From an uncultured Actinomycetes bacterium (GTDB lineage: Bacteria; Actinomycetota; Acidimicrobiia; Acidimicrobiales; RAAP-2): a stretch of 64,000 bases of DNA. This document shows, piece by piece, positions 27,221 to 36,737 of the stretch (position 1 is its first letter; the number at the start of each line of letters is the position of its first letter). The translations under genes and the position numbers were made by a program. The stretch covers positions 16,408 through 80,407 of the forward strand of contig CAITNF010000011.1 of assembly GCA_903893745.1 (NCBI GenBank), in the 5' to 3' direction. The notes below the pieces were generated by a model that saw only the letters and a program-made list of their open reading frames with translations, searched no databases and had not been told where the DNA came from.

Positions 27221-27721
27221 TTAGAGGTAGTAGCCCGAATGTATGTAGATACACGGTACGCCTTCACTGATGTACATTGCGTGGTTTTTTGGATCATCGT
27301 CAAGTGCCAAACGCAGATCGAAGCCGTGAGCGACGAGGTCGCGTACTGCACCACGCTTGAACTCATCGACACCGGAGTAGTCCCCGTACTCGCGCATAAT
27401 CAAAAGGTCCCAGCGCAATCCGTATCGACTTAGCCAAGCCAGTGTGTGGGGCTGCACCCGTCGAGGCCGACCGGTCAACAAAATAATTGTGAGGTCACTG
27501 TCTAAGAGTTCGAGGAGTCGCTCAATCTCCTCAATAACCGGATCGTCACCGCAGGCCTCAAAGAAACTCTTCCAGTCACCCCAATCGAGGTAGTGCTGAC
27601 GCCCGGCGGCGTCGGCCAGTACGCCGTCAATGTCAAAGATGACGGCTGAACCGCCCTCACCTGGAGCGTCGCGCCAGTGCCAGTTTTCTTGTCGATAGTC
27701 CGAAGTCATTAGCAGTTTCAT
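27221..27721 (-). CDS. HAD-superfamily phosphatase, polynucleotide-kinase-phosphatase-like
   Basis: A 166-residue protein. HAD motif I is VIFDIDGVLADAAGR, motif II IILLTGRP, and the C-terminal acidic motif LALDDDPKNHAMY. This compact form with a TGRP motif resembles the 3'-phosphatase part of bacterial polynucleotide kinases and phage enzymes, but no kinase domain is attached. The substrate is uncertain. The start could be ATG 27721 or the ATG five codons later; GAGGA is too close to the first. It is divergent from the next gene with only 16 bases between starts. Confidence 0.7.
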   Translation of the reverse strand: MKLLMTSDYRQENWHWRDAPGEGGSAVIFDIDGVLADAAGRQHYLDWGDWKSFFEACGDDPVIEEIERLLELLDSDLTIILLTGRPRRVQPHTLAWLSRYGLRWDLLIMREYGDYSGVDEFKRGAVRDLVAHGFDLRLALDDDPKNHAMYISEGVPCIYIHSGYYL

Positions 27722-27737
27722 CCTCGCACACTCGTGG

Positions 27738-30700
27738 ATGATGTCTGCGAGACTAGACGCTGTGAATACTCAAGAACGTCTGACGTTGCCTATTCCCTAC
27801 GGTCAGCACGTCTACGTGGTCAGCGACCTGTCGCTCTCGCCCACCTCCGACCCCCGCAGTCGACCAATTCAAGAATTTGTGGCGCTCCTGAACGAAATCG
27901 ATGATGTGGCGACCGTGGTGGTCGCGGGCAACTTCTTTCGTCCTGATCCCACGTCGGACTTGACTCGGTTTCTCGAGGCAACGTTGCGAGTCCTGCCCGA
28001 ACTAAGAAGTGCAATCGAGCACTTCACCATGAAGGAAGGTCGTCGCTTCCTGGTGCTGCCCGGCACCGACGACGCGGAGCTCGCTGAACACGCCGTCAGT
28101 CAACTTGCGCTCGGCGCGCTCGGCATCACCGTCGCCAGTAGCCTCATCTTGCAATTGGCGACCGCGAGCGGTGTGCGCGAACTCGCCGTTGCAGCGGGAA
28201 CTTGCTCCATTGACGTGTCGCGGGCCGACCCCGCCGATCGTAGCGACGCCGACCGACTCGAGGACCCCCAGGCACTGCATCGCTTCGTGGCGTCTCGCGT
28301 GCTCTACCGGCGACTCGCCGGTTGGGTCTGGTTTCCCCTCGTCGCCATGGTCTGTTTTGATCTCTTTAACGTCGCCGCCTCGGTGCTCAACCACTTCACG
28401 CACAAACAACTGCGACTGCACACCCCCCACACTCAGAGTTTCTGGATCAACCTGGTCGTTAATCTGCTCGTCGTGGCTGGGCTCGAAGCCCTGGTGGCCG
28501 GTGTGGCCGGACTCTTAGTAAGGCGACGGTTTGCTCGCCAGGCGCGTGAAAGCTCGGCCTTTGCACACCGTGAACCACTCGTCTTGACCATGGTTGACGG
28601 TGTCGATGCGCTCGAGTTCGCTCGCCGTAATGCCGAGTTGGGTGGGGCGGGTGCGGTTGTCGGTGGTTCACCGCGACCGGCGCTGGCATTTCTCGACCGC
28701 GGCGTCTGTGCCGCACCGGGCCCCTCACGAACGGTCGTGGTTGAACGGCGAGGCCGACTCGGACTACCTCCGGTCTTTACGACCGTGGACCGCTTAGGGG
28801 TGATTGAGATTGAAGCTGCCGGCTCGGTGCAGGTTCGTCTCACGGCCGGTGAATCACCTGGTCAACGCGCCACTCTGCTCGAACGACTCGTTCGCGGAGC
28901 CCCACTCCAACTAGCCCCCGCACTCGCCACTTCCACCATTGGCTCGTGGCCGACTGGTGACCCCTTTCCACTCGCGCTCGACCGACTCGCCACACAGCGC
29001 GCGCAACGCTTCGTGCGCCGCCTCGCCAGCGGGCTGCTCTTTATTGATGGGGTAGTCAATATCGCCGTGACCGCGTCACCACCCCTGCGCAACCGTCTGC
29101 ACACCGTGCTGTCAATCTTGCCCCTCGGCGTGGCCCAAACGGCCGCGGCCGTCACGGCGCTCGCGGGGATTGGCCTCGTCATGATGGCTCGTGGCGTCCG
29201 ACGAGGTCAGCGCCGTGCTTGGTTCGTGGCCGTAACGGCGCTCGCGGTCACCATCGTGGCCCACCTGGCCCGAGGTGGTGGCGTGCGTCAGTCGCTACTC
29301 GCCATCGTCATTCTCGCCTTCCTCGTGGTACAACGAGCTAACTTCTCTGGCTCGACTGATCGCACCAGCGTGCGAGTGGCGCTGCCACGACTGGCCCTGG
29401 TGGCCCTCGTGGCGGTCGTGGCCGCGACCGTTGGTATTGAGGCGGCCAACGTGCACGGCCACCTACCCAACGTCGGCGTTGTCATCGTTGCGTGCGCTGA
29501 ACGATTGGTCGGCTTGGGACTAATTACGTTGCCGGACCGAGTCGGAGATTTTGCCAATCCGACGCTACTCAGCATTGGCCTCGCCCTCATTATTGTGACG
29601 CTCTATTTATTGACCCGCCCCGTGGTCGATCGTCGTCTCTCCCAGACGGGGTCCAGCGCCGAGCGACGCGTGGCGGAATTTCGCGCTCGTGAAATTGTGC
29701 GACGACACGGCCGCGGCACGCTTGACTACTTCGCACTTCGCGATGACAAGCAGTTCTTCTTCTACCGTGATTCGCTCGTGGCCTACGCAGTATTCGGAGG
29801 CGTAGCGCTGGTATCGCCTGACCCCATTGGACCGACGGCCGAGCGAGCCGAAGTATTCAGTACCTTTCGCGCCTACGTCGAGTCACGAGGTTGGACGCTT
29901 GGCATCATGGCGGCGGGCGAGGAGTGGATCGCGACGTACCACGCCGCCGGACTGCACGCGCTCTACGTGGGCGATGAAGCACTCATTAACTGTCAGACAT
30001 TTTCACTCGAGGGTGGCAAGATGAAGGGTCTACGTCAAGCGCAAACGCGTCTCGCGCGTTACGGCTACACCGTGGAGTTTCTCGATCCGGCCACCATCGA
30101 ACCCCGTCGCGTCGCTGACCTCGTGGCCCTGACCTCGATGTTGCGTCGAGGTGACGGTGAGCGGGGCTTTTCGATGGTGCTGGGGCGGCTCTTCAATCCC
30201 AAGGACAAGGGCCTACTCTTGACGATTGTGCACGGCCCCGATGGCTTGCCCGCGGCGATCTGCCAGTTCGTTCCGTCGCCGGCCATCAACGCCTACTCAC
30301 TCGACCTCATGCGTCGTGACCCGGGCGAGCACCCCAATGGGCTGATCGACTTTGCGCTGTGCTCAACCATTGACTACCTACGCACTCAGCACGTTCGAGA
30401 GCTCAGTCTCAACTTTGCGGCTTTTCGTTCGGTCCTCGAGAGCGACGAGGACGACAGCACGCTGACACGGGTGGAGCGCTGGGCGCTCAAGCGACTTTCG
30501 GGCGTGTTGCCCATTGAGTCGTTGTGGACCTTCAACGCGAAGTATCACCCGACTTGGCTTCCGCGTTACCTGGTCTATCCCGCCGTCGAAAGTTTCGTCC
30601 CGGTTGTCGCGGCCATCTTGCGCGCGGAGTCCTTCACGGAGATTCCGGTACTCGGACGATTTCTTACCAACGATCCAGCCAATCGGCCGGGTACGGTCGT

Positions 30701-30752
30701 GCCCGAAGACCTGCTCACCGTGGCACCTCAATCGAACGAGACCACGATTTAG
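27738..30752 (+). CDS. Degenerate phosphoesterase-like domain fused to MprF-type transferase
   Basis: A 1004-residue membrane protein. Residues 22-140 look like a calcineurin-type metallophosphoesterase (VYVVSDLSL, VVVAGNFFRPD, FLVLPGTDD), but the metal residues are altered: DxH is D30-L-S, GD is G64-N65, and GNHD is GTDD. Two helices follow (about 205-265), a soluble stretch, then about seven helices (430-640), and a C-terminal DUF2156/LPG-synthase domain (LDYFALRDDKQFFFY, LEGGKMKGLRQAQTR, LSLNFAAFRSVLE). MprF-like domains transfer amino acids from tRNA to phosphatidylglycerol. No lysyl-tRNA synthetase domain is present. Start options are ATG 27738, ATG 27741 or GTG 27762. It ends sharing TTAG with the ATP-grasp gene. 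Confidence 0.75.
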   Translation: MMSARLDAVNTQERLTLPIPYGQHVYVVSDLSLSPTSDPRSRPIQEFVALLNEIDDVATVVVAGNFFRPDPTSDLTRFLEATLRVLPELRSAIEHFTMKEGRRFLVLPGTDDAELAEHAVSQLALGALGITVASSLILQLATASGVRELAVAAGTCSIDVSRADPADRSDADRLEDPQALHRFVASRVLYRRLAGWVWFPLVAMVCFDLFNVAASVLNHFTHKQLRLHTPHTQSFWINLVVNLLVVAGLEALVAGVAGLLVRRRFARQARESSAFAHREPLVLTMVDGVDALEFARRNAELGGAGAVVGGSPRPALAFLDRGVCAAPGPSRTVVVERRGRLGLPPVFTTVDRLGVIEIEAAGSVQVRLTAGESPGQRATLLERLVRGAPLQLAPALATSTIGSWPTGDPFPLALDRLATQRAQRFVRRLASGLLFIDGVVNIAVTASPPLRNRLHTVLSILPLGVAQTAAAVTALAGIGLVMMARGVRRGQRRAWFVAVTALAVTIVAHLARGGGVRQSLLAIVILAFLVVQRANFSGSTDRTSVRVALPRLALVALVAVVAATVGIEAANVHGHLPNVGVVIVACAERLVGLGLITLPDRVGDFANPTLLSIGLALIIVTLYLLTRPVVDRRLSQTGSSAERRVAEFRAREIVRRHGRGTLDYFALRDDKQFFFYRDSLVAYAVFGGVALVSPDPIGPTAERAEVFSTFRAYVESRGWTLGIMAAGEEWIATYHAAGLHALYVGDEALINCQTFSLEGGKMKGLRQAQTRLARYGYTVEFLDPATIEPRRVADLVALTSMLRRGDGERGFSMVLGRLFNPKDKGLLLTIVHGPDGLPAAICQFVPSPAINAYSLDLMRRDPGEHPNGLIDFALCSTIDYLRTQHVRELSLNFAAFRSVLESDEDDSTLTRVERWALKRLSGVLPIESLWTFNAKYHPTWLPRYLVYPAVESFVPVVAAILRAESFTEIPVLGRFLTNDPANRPGTVVPEDLLTVAPQSNETTI

Positions 30753-31591
30753 GCGAGTCGTCGAACGATTCCCTCGCTCAAACGCCGGGCCGCGTGCTCA
30801 TCAAATGAGAGGTACAACGACGGCTCAACTAGTTCCAGCTCCATCAACGCCCATCCGTCGTCGGTGAAGACGAGGTCCACACGCGCGTACAGCAGGTCGC
30901 CAAAACCACCTTCGTGGAGCAGGGCCTTGGCGACCTCGAGGGCCTCGGGTTCAGGTTGCGCCCGCGACATTTGTTCGCGACGATAGAGCGCGTTGCGATC
31001 GAGTGCCTGCACGTTGAGCATTGCGCCCTTGGTCATCGCGTGGCTAAACAATCCATCAATAAAGATCAGCGCTCGCTCCCCCACGGTATCGACGCTTTCC
31101 AGGTAGGGCTGAATAAGGACGTCGCGGTCACGAGCGTGCAAAGCGAGCACGTGAGCCCTCGCCCGCTCCTGCTCGTCAGCGCGGTAGCGTTCCACGTCCA
31201 TCGATCCAGCTCCGACGCAGGGCTTGACCACGAATTGATCGTCGGGAAAGATGGGGGTGTCGCCGACGTCGCAAAACTGTGAGGGGATGACTCGGTGACC
31301 ACGACGTGCCAGGTCCGCGAGGTAGTGCTTATCCGACGAGTACTCAATGACCTCGTAGGGATTAACCAGTTGCTCTCTATCGCGAGCCCACCGGAGAAAT
31401 TTGTCACGCCGAGCGGCGTAGTCCCAGGTCGAACGCACGACCACCAGGTCGAAGTTCGACCACGTGATTGTCGGGTCGTCCCAGATGCAGAGCGAAGCTT
31501 CCAGGCCGCAGTCCTCGAGAGCTCGAAGTAAGAGTGGCGAGTCCGGATCAACGTTCTCGCCCGCACACGTGACGACCGCCACGTGGCTCAC
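30749..31591 (-). CDS. ATP-grasp ligase (DcsG/RimK-like), coupled to nuoN
   Basis: A 280-residue protein. The start is GTG 31591, overlapping the nuoN stop as GTGA. Features: N-terminal CIWDDPTITWSNFDLVVVRS and STWDYAARRDKFL, then an ATP-grasp core with QFVVKPCVGAGSMDV, VLIQPYLESVDTVGERALIF and a metal-binding end WALMELELVEPSLYL. The family resembles DcsG-like and other peptide-bond-forming ligases that couple a carboxylate to an amine. The substrate is unknown. Translational coupling to complex I is unexpected and may only reflect compaction. The C-terminus meets the MprF-like gene tail to tail. Confidence 0.78.
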   Translation of the reverse strand: MSHVAVVTCAGENVDPDSPLLLRALEDCGLEASLCIWDDPTITWSNFDLVVVRSTWDYAARRDKFLRWARDREQLVNPYEVIEYSSDKHYLADLARRGHRVIPSQFCDVGDTPIFPDDQFVVKPCVGAGSMDVERYRADEQERARAHVLALHARDRDVLIQPYLESVDTVGERALIFIDGLFSHAMTKGAMLNVQALDRNALYRREQMSRAQPEPEALEVAKALLHEGGFGDLLYARVDLVFTDDGWALMELELVEPSLYLSFDEHAARRLSEGIVRRLA

Positions 31592-33060
31592 GGCGTGAAC
31601 AGTACCGTGGCGTGTTGTGCGAGGGCCGCGAGAGGTCCCGGCCACAGACCAAAGAGCACCGTGATCACGACGCCGAGTCCAATGACCAGACCGGTCGCGC
31701 GTGGCACCTCAATCCGGGTGGCTTCAATGTCGTCATCGCTGTAGAGGGCCAGAATCCAGCGCAGGTAGAAGACTGCGGCAATCGCGGCGGCGAGTAACGC
31801 AATCAGCGCCAGCACCCCTGATCCGGCGTCGACCACGCTCGCGAGGACGGAGAACTTTGCGTAGAAACCACTCGTGAAGGGCGCACCGAGTTGGCTTAGC
31901 AGCAAGACCGCCAGCGCGCCACCCAGCCAAGGCTGGCGTCGAGCGAGACCGCGGTAGTGCTCAATGGCGTGCATGTCGTCACCCACTCCGCCAACCAGCG
32001 TCACCACCGCGAACGAGGCGACGACCGTGGGAACGTACGTCATCAGATAGAAAATAGTGGCGCCCACTCCACGTGAGGTACCCGCCCAGATTCCCAGCAG
32101 AATAAAACCGGCGTGGTTAATGGACGAGTACGCGAGCAGCCGCTTGACGTTGCGCTGTACTAGTCCCAGACTCGCCCCTACGACGGTGGTGAGCACGATG
32201 AGCACCCAGAGAATTGGTCGCCAGGTATTTAGCTGTGTCCCCAGAGCCGAGAGCACGACGCGTACCAGTCCCGCAAATGCGCCTACTTTCACGATTGAGG
32301 CCATAAATCCGGTGACCGGGGTAGGTGCCCCCTCGTACACGTCGGGCGACCAGAGGTGGAAAGGAACGGCCGCGACCTTGAAGGCGAAGCCCACGAGCAG
32401 CATCGCGCCGCCCGCGTAGAGCAGTCCCGGATGCACCAACACGTTCGAACCAAGGAAGTAGGCGATTGAGGTCAGATTCGTCGATCCGGTCGCCCCGTAG
32501 ACGAGTGCGGCGCCGTAGATGAAAATTGCGGACGCGAAGCCCCCCAGCAAGAAGTACTTCAACGCGGCTTCGGCGGACGTCGCACGGTGGCGATCTAGCA
32601 CGACGAGTACGTAGAGTCCAATCGAAAGAATTTCAAGACCAATAAAGAGAACTATGAGATCGTTCGCCTGCGTCATGATGAGCGCGCCCGACGCACTGGC
32701 CAGAGCCAGAATTTGATAGTCGGCGCCGCGAAGGCGCTCACGTATCGACCAGTCGTGCGCGACGAGCGTCGCCATCGCGAGGCCCACCGCAATGGTGCCC
32801 GAGGCCACTACGGAGAATCCGTCGAGCACGATAGCGTGCGCCACGGTTGTCGTGGCCCCGTGGTGCGCCACAAAGGACCACTGGAAGAAGGTGCTAACCA
32901 GAGCCCCTAGAGCCGCCAGTAGCGTGACTCCGTTAATGAGCCGTGTCGACATGGCGGCGCGAGTCAGGGCCGAGGCGACCAACAGGGCCAGCGAGGCCCC
33001 GAAGAGAATCAGCACGGGCGCCAGCGCTAAGTAGTGAATCTGAGGAATGGCGACGGTCAC
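31588..33060 (-). CDS. nuoN: NADH-quinone oxidoreductase subunit N
   Basis: A 490-residue antiporter-like membrane subunit of complex I with about 14 helices. Conserved features are LEILSIGLYVLVVL, KVAAVPFHLWSPDVYEGAPT with functional Lys, and RNVKRLLAYSSINHAGF. It forms part of the proton-pumping arm. It overlaps nuoM by four bases and the ATP-grasp gene by four bases. Confidence 0.95.
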   Translation of the reverse strand: MTVAIPQIHYLALAPVLILFGASLALLVASALTRAAMSTRLINGVTLLAALGALVSTFFQWSFVAHHGATTTVAHAIVLDGFSVVASGTIAVGLAMATLVAHDWSIRERLRGADYQILALASASGALIMTQANDLIVLFIGLEILSIGLYVLVVLDRHRATSAEAALKYFLLGGFASAIFIYGAALVYGATGSTNLTSIAYFLGSNVLVHPGLLYAGGAMLLVGFAFKVAAVPFHLWSPDVYEGAPTPVTGFMASIVKVGAFAGLVRVVLSALGTQLNTWRPILWVLIVLTTVVGASLGLVQRNVKRLLAYSSINHAGFILLGIWAGTSRGVGATIFYLMTYVPTVVASFAVVTLVGGVGDDMHAIEHYRGLARRQPWLGGALAVLLLSQLGAPFTSGFYAKFSVLASVVDAGSGVLALIALLAAAIAAVFYLRWILALYSDDDIEATRIEVPRATGLVIGLGVVITVLFGLWPGPLAALAQHATVLFTP

Positions 33061-34556
33061 TTGGACACTCCCGCTGGTGCGACGTGGGTCAGTAGCTGCT
33101 GGACCGACGGCGTAATGCGCTCAAGGACCGGTCGAGGAAAGACGCCCAACGCCACAATCAAGATGACGACGGGGACCAAGACCCAGCGCTCCTTCGTTGA
33201 TGCGTCGCTGATTTCACTGTTGGCGCCATCACTACGGCCGTGAAAGACCCGCTGATAAGCCCATAGGAGATAGAGCGCGGCGAGTACCACGCCGACCGCG
33301 GCCACCACCGCCCACCAAGCGTGCACGGAGAACGTACCGATCAAGATCAAATACTCACTCACGAAACCCGAGAGTCCTGGTAGTCCAATCGACGCCATCA
33401 TCGTCACGGTAAAGAGGGCGGCGAGCACCGGCGCCGGACCTTGTAGACCCTTTAGATCAGCAATCTGATAGCTCAAACGACGGCGTTCGATCATTCCAAT
33501 GATGAGGAAGAAGCCGAGCGTAATAATGCCGTGATTGAACATCAAGAGCACTGCGCCGGTCATGGCAATCTTGGATCCGGCCATGACGCCCAGCGTGACA
33601 AAACCCATCTGCGCCAGCGACGAGTACGCGACCATGCGCTTGAGGTCGGGTGTGACGCACGCTAGGGCCGAGCCGTAGAGAATGCCAATGACCGCGAGGG
33701 TCATCAGAATGGGACGCATGGTCGTAAAGGCCAGCGGAAATAGACCGACCGCGAATCGCAACAGACCGTAGGAACCGAGCTTGGCGAGGACTGCCGAAAG
33801 CTGCACCGAACCACCCGTAGGCGCTTCGGCGTAGGTCAAGGGCGACCAGGTATGGAATGGCCAAATCGGTGACTTCACCGCGAAGGCCACCGCGAAGGCC
33901 ACGAAGAGCCACACGGCAGTGCCGTGACTCATGCTCGTCGACGAAAGTGCCCCGTAGGCGAAGGTCAACGCGCCACCCGCTTGGTGCTGGTGCACGAAGC
34001 CTAAGTACAGCAGGCCCACAAAGAGTGAGGCCGAGCCGGTGAAGGTGTAGGTGAAGAATTTGAGTGCTGCGCGACTGCGCTGCGCCCCACCCCACTGCGA
34101 AATGATGAAGTAGCAAGGAATAAGTGTTAACTCGAAAAAGATAAAGAACTCGAGCACGTCGTGGGCCAGGAAACTTCCCATCGTGAACGAAGTAAGCAGC
34201 AACATCCACGCAACAAACGACGGTTCACGACGTTGCTCGCGAGCACCCCAGAGCGCCAATAAGAGTGAGATCGCGCTCAAGGCCACGAGGAATAACGAGA
34301 TGCCGTCGACCGCAACGTCGTAGGCCAGTCCGAACGGCGCGGCGACGACCCACCGGCCCGCGAAGTCAAAGGTCTGTGCTCCGGCAACGTGAGCGCTGTA
34401 GAGCACGACGACGACGATCGCGAGAGCGAGCTCGAGTACGGCGCTCACGATGGCTACCGTGTAGGAACGTCGGTCGTGACGACGCACGAGTGCGGCGAGT
34501 AGCGCACCAATGAGCGGTACGGTAATGAGGGCGCTAAGCCAAAGCGATGAGTGCAC
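33057..34556 (-). CDS. nuoM: NADH-quinone oxidoreductase subunit M
   Basis: A 499-residue antiporter-like subunit. Seen: FFELTLIPCYFIISQWGG with the conserved Glu, KSPIWPFHTWSPLTYAEAPT and DLKRMVAYSSLAQMGF. GTG 34556 follows the nuoL stop by 2 bases. It pumps protons in the membrane arm of complex I. Confidence 0.95.
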   Translation of the reverse strand: MHSSLWLSALITVPLIGALLAALVRRHDRRSYTVAIVSAVLELALAIVVVVLYSAHVAGAQTFDFAGRWVVAAPFGLAYDVAVDGISLFLVALSAISLLLALWGAREQRREPSFVAWMLLLTSFTMGSFLAHDVLEFFIFFELTLIPCYFIISQWGGAQRSRAALKFFTYTFTGSASLFVGLLYLGFVHQHQAGGALTFAYGALSSTSMSHGTAVWLFVAFAVAFAVKSPIWPFHTWSPLTYAEAPTGGSVQLSAVLAKLGSYGLLRFAVGLFPLAFTTMRPILMTLAVIGILYGSALACVTPDLKRMVAYSSLAQMGFVTLGVMAGSKIAMTGAVLLMFNHGIITLGFFLIIGMIERRRLSYQIADLKGLQGPAPVLAALFTVTMMASIGLPGLSGFVSEYLILIGTFSVHAWWAVVAAVGVVLAALYLLWAYQRVFHGRSDGANSEISDASTKERWVLVPVVILIVALGVFPRPVLERITPSVQQLLTHVAPAGVSK

Positions 34557-34558
34557 GA

Positions 34559-36430
34559 TTAACCAACCCTCGCAACCAGATAGACCACAACGACTGCCAC
34601 GCCCAGCACGGTGGCGAGAGCGTACTGGCGTACAAAGCCCGACTGAACCTTGCGTAGACCCTGGGCACTTCGCAGCACCGCGATTGCCACGCCACCCACG
34701 GCTCCGTCGAGCACCTTAGGCTCGATCACGTCGTCGCTGTAGTGCGCGACCTGCGTCAGTGGGCGACCAATGGTTGCGTCATAGAAGTCATCCCATCGCC
34801 ACACTCGTTCTAGGAAGCTGGACTCAAAGCGCGACGATTCCGTGCGAGTACGCCAGATAGAGAAGGCCGCGATCAAGCCCAGCACCGCCGCGACGACGTC
34901 GACCCCTGCGAGACCAATCTGTGCACCGGTACTGAGGTGGGCATCGGCGGGGATGAAGCCAAAAGTGGGATTGAGAAAACCCGCGAGGGAGTTGTGATGT
35001 ACCCACGGAAGGTCCAGTACGCCACCGAGTACCGAAAGAACGGCCAAAGCGACGAGGGGCAACGTCATTACCCAGGGTGACTCGTGCGGCTCGTGACCCG
35101 ACATGGCCTCACGGAAGCGCTCGTTACCTCGAAACGTGAGCACGAACAGTCGACTCATGTAGTACGCGGTGAGTACTGCAGTGAGCACCCCGAGGACCCA
35201 CAGAATCTTGGAGTAGCCGTAGACGTTGGTGAGTACATCACCCTTGGACCAAAAACCTGCAAAGGGAGGAATCCCCGAGATGGTCAGCCAGCCAATGAGA
35301 AATGTGGGGAATGTCAAAGGCAGATATTTGGCCAGACCACCCATCTTGCGCATGTCTTGTTCACCGTGCAGTGCGTGAATGACCGAGCCCGAACCGAGAA
35401 AGAGCAGCGCCTTGAAGAACGCGTGGCTCACCATCAAGAAGATTGCGGCGGAGTAGGCACCCGCTCCAACGGCGAGCACCATGTAACCAATTTGCGACAC
35501 CGTCGAGAACGCCAAGACTTTCTTAATATCCTTCTGCGACGTCGCGATGGTCGCCGCCACGAAGGCCGTGACGCCACCGATAATCGCAATCGTGGTTCGC
35601 CCCGGCACCGACAGTGCCAAAACCGGACCCATGCGACACAGCAGGTAGACCCCCGCCGTCACCATGGTCGCGGCGTGGATCAAGGCCGACACGGGAGTCG
35701 GGCCCTCCATCGCGTCGGGCAACCAGTTGAAGAGAGGTATCTGGGCACTCTTGCCCGCCGCCGCCAGCAGTAGGGCCAGCACGCTCAGCGTCGCCACGGT
35801 TGGGCTCAACGACGCACCGTGCGCGAAAATCTGAAGATAGGTCAGCGTGCCGGTATGTGAGAAGAGCAAGAACATGGCCACCAGCAGCCCCACGTCACCC
35901 ACCCGGTTGTAGATGAAGGCCTTTTTCCCCGCTGACGCGGCGCTGTCTCGATCGAAGTAGTAACTCACGAGCCAGTAGGAACAGACCCCCACCCCTTCCC
36001 AGCCCACAAAGGTGAGCACGAGGTTGTTCGCGAGGACGAGCGTGAGCATAGAGAATACGAAGAGATTGAGGTAGAGGAAGAACTTGCGGTAGTCGCGTTC
36101 ACCGTGCATGTAGCCAATTGAGTACAGATGGATCAGCGTGGAGATGCCGGTCACGAAAAGACACATCGTGATGGAGAGTGGGTCAACTAGTAATGAGGCC
36201 GGTACGTGCAGCGTGCCCACGCTAATCCACGAAAACAGGTGAACGGTGACCTCACGTGACGTGTTATGCAACAGCAAGAAGAACGAGATTACGGTCAAAA
36301 CAAAACTCACGCCGACCGCGGAGGTGGCGACCGCGCCAATCTGCTTCTCGCTCATGCGAGCGCCGTTCAGGAGAACGAACAAGAAACCGGCCAGCGGTAA
36401 AAGTAGTACCAACGTCATGAAGTGTGCCAT
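34559..36430 (-). CDS. nuoL: NADH-quinone oxidoreductase subunit L
   Basis: A 623-residue distal pump subunit. Motifs are FVGWEGVGVCSYWLVSYYFD, KSAQIPLFNWLPDAMEGPTP and SQKDIKKVLAFSTVSQIGYM, plus a long C-terminal amphipathic part. The ATG at 36430 lies 1 base after the nuoK stop. The upstream GGGCTGAG-type sequence within nuoK provides a weak ribosome binding site. Confidence 0.96.
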   Translation of the reverse strand: MAHFMTLVLLLPLAGFLFVLLNGARMSEKQIGAVATSAVGVSFVLTVISFFLLLHNTSREVTVHLFSWISVGTLHVPASLLVDPLSITMCLFVTGISTLIHLYSIGYMHGERDYRKFFLYLNLFVFSMLTLVLANNLVLTFVGWEGVGVCSYWLVSYYFDRDSAASAGKKAFIYNRVGDVGLLVAMFLLFSHTGTLTYLQIFAHGASLSPTVATLSVLALLLAAAGKSAQIPLFNWLPDAMEGPTPVSALIHAATMVTAGVYLLCRMGPVLALSVPGRTTIAIIGGVTAFVAATIATSQKDIKKVLAFSTVSQIGYMVLAVGAGAYSAAIFLMVSHAFFKALLFLGSGSVIHALHGEQDMRKMGGLAKYLPLTFPTFLIGWLTISGIPPFAGFWSKGDVLTNVYGYSKILWVLGVLTAVLTAYYMSRLFVLTFRGNERFREAMSGHEPHESPWVMTLPLVALAVLSVLGGVLDLPWVHHNSLAGFLNPTFGFIPADAHLSTGAQIGLAGVDVVAAVLGLIAAFSIWRTRTESSRFESSFLERVWRWDDFYDATIGRPLTQVAHYSDDVIEPKVLDGAVGGVAIAVLRSAQGLRKVQSGFVRQYALATVLGVAVVVVYLVARVG

Positions 36431-36431
36431 C

Positions 36432-36737
36432 TCAGCCCTTCATCTCAGAGAGTTCATCAACCGACGTCGAGGATCGGCGTCGAAAGACCGCCACCACAAT
36501 GCCGAGTCCCACCGTCACCTCGGCGGCCGCGACGACCATGACGAAGAACACCGTTGCCTGACCGCCAATGTCGCCCAACGTGCGTGCGAAGGTGACGAAG
36601 GTCAGGTTGACCGCATTAAGCATTAACTCCAAACACATAAACATGATCAGGGCACTGCGACGCGTCAATAGTCCGAAGGATCCAACACCAAATAAGACAG
36701 CGGCCAGTATGAGATACCACGCAGCGGGTACGTTCAT
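36432..36737 (-). CDS. nuoK: NADH-quinone oxidoreductase subunit K
   Basis: A 101-residue protein with three helices. The conserved Glu residues are in [16 protein letters not shown] and [17 protein letters not shown], both needed for proton transfer at the quinone-coupling region. It overlaps nuoJ by four bases (ATGA). Confidence 0.96.
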   Translation of the reverse strand: MNVPAAWYLILAAVLFGVGSFGLLTRRSALIMFMCLELMLNAVNLTFVTFARTLGDIGGQATVFFVMVVAAAEVTVGLGIVVAVFRRRSSTSVDELSEMKG

